Below are positions 16,685 through 18,029 of a DNA stretch of 18,029 bases, piece after piece. A model generated the notes under the pieces. The model was given only the letters and a program-made list of their open reading frames with translations, was not told the origin of the DNA and made no database searches. Position 1 is the stretch's first letter, and every line of letters begins with the position of its first letter. Made by a program: the position numbers and the translations under genes. The DNA comes from JAKFWF01 sp041745515 (GTDB lineage: Bacteria > Pseudomonadota > Alphaproteobacteria > Rhizobiales > Hyphomicrobiaceae): NCBI GenBank assembly GCA_041745515.1, contig JBGTIU010000169.1, positions 1 through 18,029 of the forward strand, given 5' to 3'.

Positions 16685-17155
16685 TTACCAGCGATAGTGC
16701 GAGAACGCGCGATTGGCTTCCGCCATCTTGTGCGTGTCTTCCCGCTTTTTCACCGCCGTGCCACGATTGTTGGATGCATCGAGCAATTCGCCCGACAGGC
16801 GATCGACCATCGTGTTTTCGTTTCTGGAGCGCGCCGCCGTGATGATCCACCGGATCGCCAAGGCCTGCCGGCGCTCGTTGCGCACTTCGACCGGCACCTG
16901 GTAGGTCGCGCCGCCGACACGACGCGAGCGGACTTCGACCGACGGCATCACGTTCTCGAGGGCCGAGCGGAACATCACGATCGGATCGGATTTGGCTTTG
17001 GCCTCCATCTTCTCCAACGCGCCGTAGACGATATTCTCCGCAACGGACTTCTTGCCCTGGTTCATCACGGCGTTCATGAACTTGGTCAGCACCAGATCGC
17101 CGAATTTCGGGTCGGGGCTGACTTCGCGCTTTTCTGCTTTGTGACGACGGGACAT
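16685..17155 (-). CDS. rpsG: 30S ribosomal protein S7 (uS7)
   Basis: S7 nucleates assembly of the 30S head and in Escherichia coli represses the str operon. The 156-residue protein starts MSRRHKAEKREVSPDPKFGD. It has FMNAVMNQGKKSVAENIVYG and the rRNA-binding segment EVRSRRVGGATYQVPVEVRN. It ends with EDTHKMAEANRAFSHYRW. The length matches the alphaproteobacterial norm. The ATG at 17155 has only a weak AGGC-like site upstream. It lies 57 bases after rpsL and 22 before fusA. Confidence 0.98.
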   Translation of the reverse strand: MSRRHKAEKREVSPDPKFGDLVLTKFMNAVMNQGKKSVAENIVYGALEKMEAKAKSDPIVMFRSALENVMPSVEVRSRRVGGATYQVPVEVRNERRQALAIRWIITAARSRNENTMVDRLSGELLDASNNRGTAVKKREDTHKMAEANRAFSHYRW

Positions 17156-17212
17156 GACGTTGTGCCTGCAATAATTCGTGTGGGTTTGTTGCCTTGAACC
17201 GTTCAGCTCACT

Positions 17213-17584
17213 CTACTTCGGCCGTTTGGCACCATACTTTGAGCGGCGCTGCTTTCGGTCACCTACCCCTTGAGTATCAAGAACGCCGCGGATGATGTGG
17301 TAACGGACGCCCGGCAAATCCTTGACGCGGCCGCCGCGGATCAGCACCACCGAGTGCTCCTGCAGGTTATGGCCTTCACCTGGAATGTAGCCGATGACCT
17401 CGAAGCCGTTCGTCAGCCGGATCTTGGCAACCTTGCGGAGCGCGGAGTTGGGCTTCTTTGGCGTGGTCGTATAGACGCGCGTGCAGACGCCGCGCTTTTG
17501 CGGGCAGGCCTGCATGTGACGGGATTTCTCCCGGTAGGTTTTCGGCGTCCGGGGTTTCCGGATCAACTGCTGGATCGTTGGCAT
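17213..17584 (-). CDS. rpsL: 30S ribosomal protein S12 (uS12)
   Basis: S12 is at the decoding centre and is the target of streptomycin-resistance mutations. The 123-residue protein starts MPTIQQLIRKPRTPKTYREK. It has the conserved TTTPKKPNSALRKVAKIRLT with Lys43 and the loop GGRVKDLPGVRYHIIRGVLD with Lys88 and Asp89. Both lysines are wild type, so no classical streptomycin-resistance change is seen. The ATG has a weak AGGG site five bases upstream. This is the first gene after the promoter-bearing gap. Confidence 0.98.
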   Translation of the reverse strand: MPTIQQLIRKPRTPKTYREKSRHMQACPQKRGVCTRVYTTTPKKPNSALRKVAKIRLTNGFEVIGYIPGEGHNLQEHSVVLIRGGRVKDLPGVRYHIIRGVLDTQGVGDRKQRRSKYGAKRPK

Positions 17585-17643
17585 GTTGCCCTGTGTCCCG
17601 ATGGTGGCGTGCCCGTCCCTTTGCAGGCAGCGCCAAGACTAGT

Positions 17644-17674
17644 GGCCGAGCCTCGCGTTAGCGAAAGCCCGGCC
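17644..17674 (-). promoter_or_regulatory. Strong hairpin in the rpsL leader
   Basis: On the transcribed strand, GGCCGGGCTTTCGC can pair with the downstream GCGAGGCTCGGCC portion, with two G-U wobbles and one bulge. It sits about 60 bases upstream of the rpsL start within the predicted leader. No U-run follows, so a simple intrinsic attenuator is not supported. A leader regulatory structure is possible, but the role is inferred only from position. Confidence 0.45.
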
Positions 17675-17694
17675 GGAATTCCAGAGGATCGACC

Positions 17695-17711
17695 AAGTCC
17701 GTACCGGACTT
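17695..17711 (-). promoter_or_regulatory. Perfect 7-bp hairpin in the rpsL leader
   Basis: The minus strand reads AAGTCCGGTACGGACTT, a perfect seven-pair stem with a three-base loop. It lies in the predicted leader between the promoter and rpsL, 20 bases upstream of the larger leader hairpin. It may form part of one folded leader, but no known element was recognised. Confidence 0.4.
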
Positions 17712-17823
17712 GCCAGATCGTGGGCCTAAATATGTTCTCTGCTTGGATACGGAAGCGTTTAGACCTGCAAGCGCAAGCGCCAGCGCAACAATGGTCTACC
17801 ACCTGTCCGCGAGAGTTGCCGTT

Positions 17824-17852
17824 CTCATATACACAGCTTCGGGTCCGGTCAA
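17824..17852 (-). promoter_or_regulatory. Predicted sigma70-type promoter for the str-S10-spc cluster
   Basis: The minus strand has -35 TTGACC (17852-17847), a 17-base spacer and -10 TATGAG (17829-17824). Five of six -35 bases match the consensus. A-runs lie upstream on the minus strand (around 17875-17880 and 17903-17909), which could act as an UP-like element. The start site would be near 17817, giving a leader of about 230 bases before rpsL. This is the best promoter candidate found by eye in the window. Confidence 0.65.
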
Positions 17853-17991
17853 CCTCTGTTCCCGCTTCCGCGTATTTTTTCTCGGCAACACGCGGCGCCT
17901 GCTTTTTTTGGTCTGCACGTGACCTGAGAATTGCACCTGCTTTTAGATAAGGACGAGGCCGCGGCGACGCGGCTCGAGCCTCAGCCCCTGC

Positions 17992-18029
17992 TCACTCGGC
18001 CGCTTCGTCCGTCGTGCGGCGCCGGCGGC
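17992..18029 (-). CDS. 3' end of an upstream gene, probably rpoC
   Basis: Only the last codons are inside the window: the minus strand reads RRRRTTDEAAE then TGA at 17994-17992. In many alphaproteobacteria rpoC (RNA polymerase beta-prime) lies immediately upstream of rpsL on the same strand, and a short acidic tail is plausible for RpoC. The identity rests mainly on this conserved context. One other minus-strand frame is also open at the edge and runs to a TAA further on, so the frame choice itself is uncertain. Confidence 0.35.
   Translation of the reverse strand, partial: RRRRTTDEAAE

Larger units (their letters stand above)
17585..17991. other. Non-coding gap between the upstream gene and rpsL
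   Basis: This 407-base stretch has no supported gene. It holds the predicted str promoter, a long leader with two hairpins, and a GC-rich imperfect hairpin at 17954-17976 just after the upstream stop codon. That hairpin is not followed by a U-run in the minus-strand sense, so it is a weak terminator candidate at best. An open plus-strand frame crossing part of this gap is the antisense of rpsL and has no ribosome binding site. Confidence 0.6.

Noticed and set aside
17213..17584. Streptomycin-resistance variant of rpsL
   Set aside because: Lys43 and Lys88 are both the sensitive, wild-type residues.
17270..17950. Plus-strand open frame running from rpsL antisense into the rpsL leader
   Set aside because: There is no ribosome binding site or domain, and it crosses the predicted promoter. 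It is more likely chance openness than a gene.

Overview
The window is GC-rich and carries a near-complete str-S10-spc ribosomal protein supercluster. All of it reads on the minus strand, from about 17.8 kb down to 1.2 kb. Gene order, short-LID adenylate kinase, protein sequences and palindromic repeats of a kind I associate with Bradyrhizobium-like genomes all point to an alphaproteobacterium, most likely Hyphomicrobiales (Bradyrhizobium/Xanthobacteraceae-like). This assignment is by recognition; no search was run.

Layout in transcription order (right to left). The 3' end of an upstream gene, probably rpoC, lies at the right edge (stop at 17994-17992). A roughly 400-bp non-coding stretch follows, with a good sigma70-type promoter (TTGACC-N17-TATGAG) and a long leader with two hairpins. 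The str genes are rpsL, rpsG, fusA, tuf. The S10 genes are rpsJ, rplC, rplD, rplW, rplB, rpsS, rplV, rpsC, rplP, rpmC, rpsQ. The spc genes are rplN, rplX, rplE, rpsN, rpsH, rplF, rplR, rpsE, rpmD, rplO, secY, adk. Spacing is tight: several pairs overlap by 1-4 bases and most gaps are under 60 bases, so long polycistronic transcripts are likely. The products are ribosomal proteins of both subunits, two elongation factors, the SecY translocon core and adenylate kinase.

After adk the usual rpsM-rpsK-rpoA-rplQ (alpha) segment is not present. Instead there is a 139-bp gap holding two unrelated palindromic repeat elements. Then come a VOC/glyoxalase-like gene (minus), a convergent small lipoprotein gene (plus) and the first 27 codons of a divergent minus-strand gene, possibly rhodanese-like.

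I see no undescribed multi-gene system here. The points worth a second look are mostly local: a heptamer-built inverted repeat wedged between rpsJ and rplC; the paired palindromes where the operon breaks; an L2 protein with a changed and shortened loop near its conserved Asp-His; L5 and L15 proteins with lysine/alanine-rich extensions; and the structured rpsL leader.
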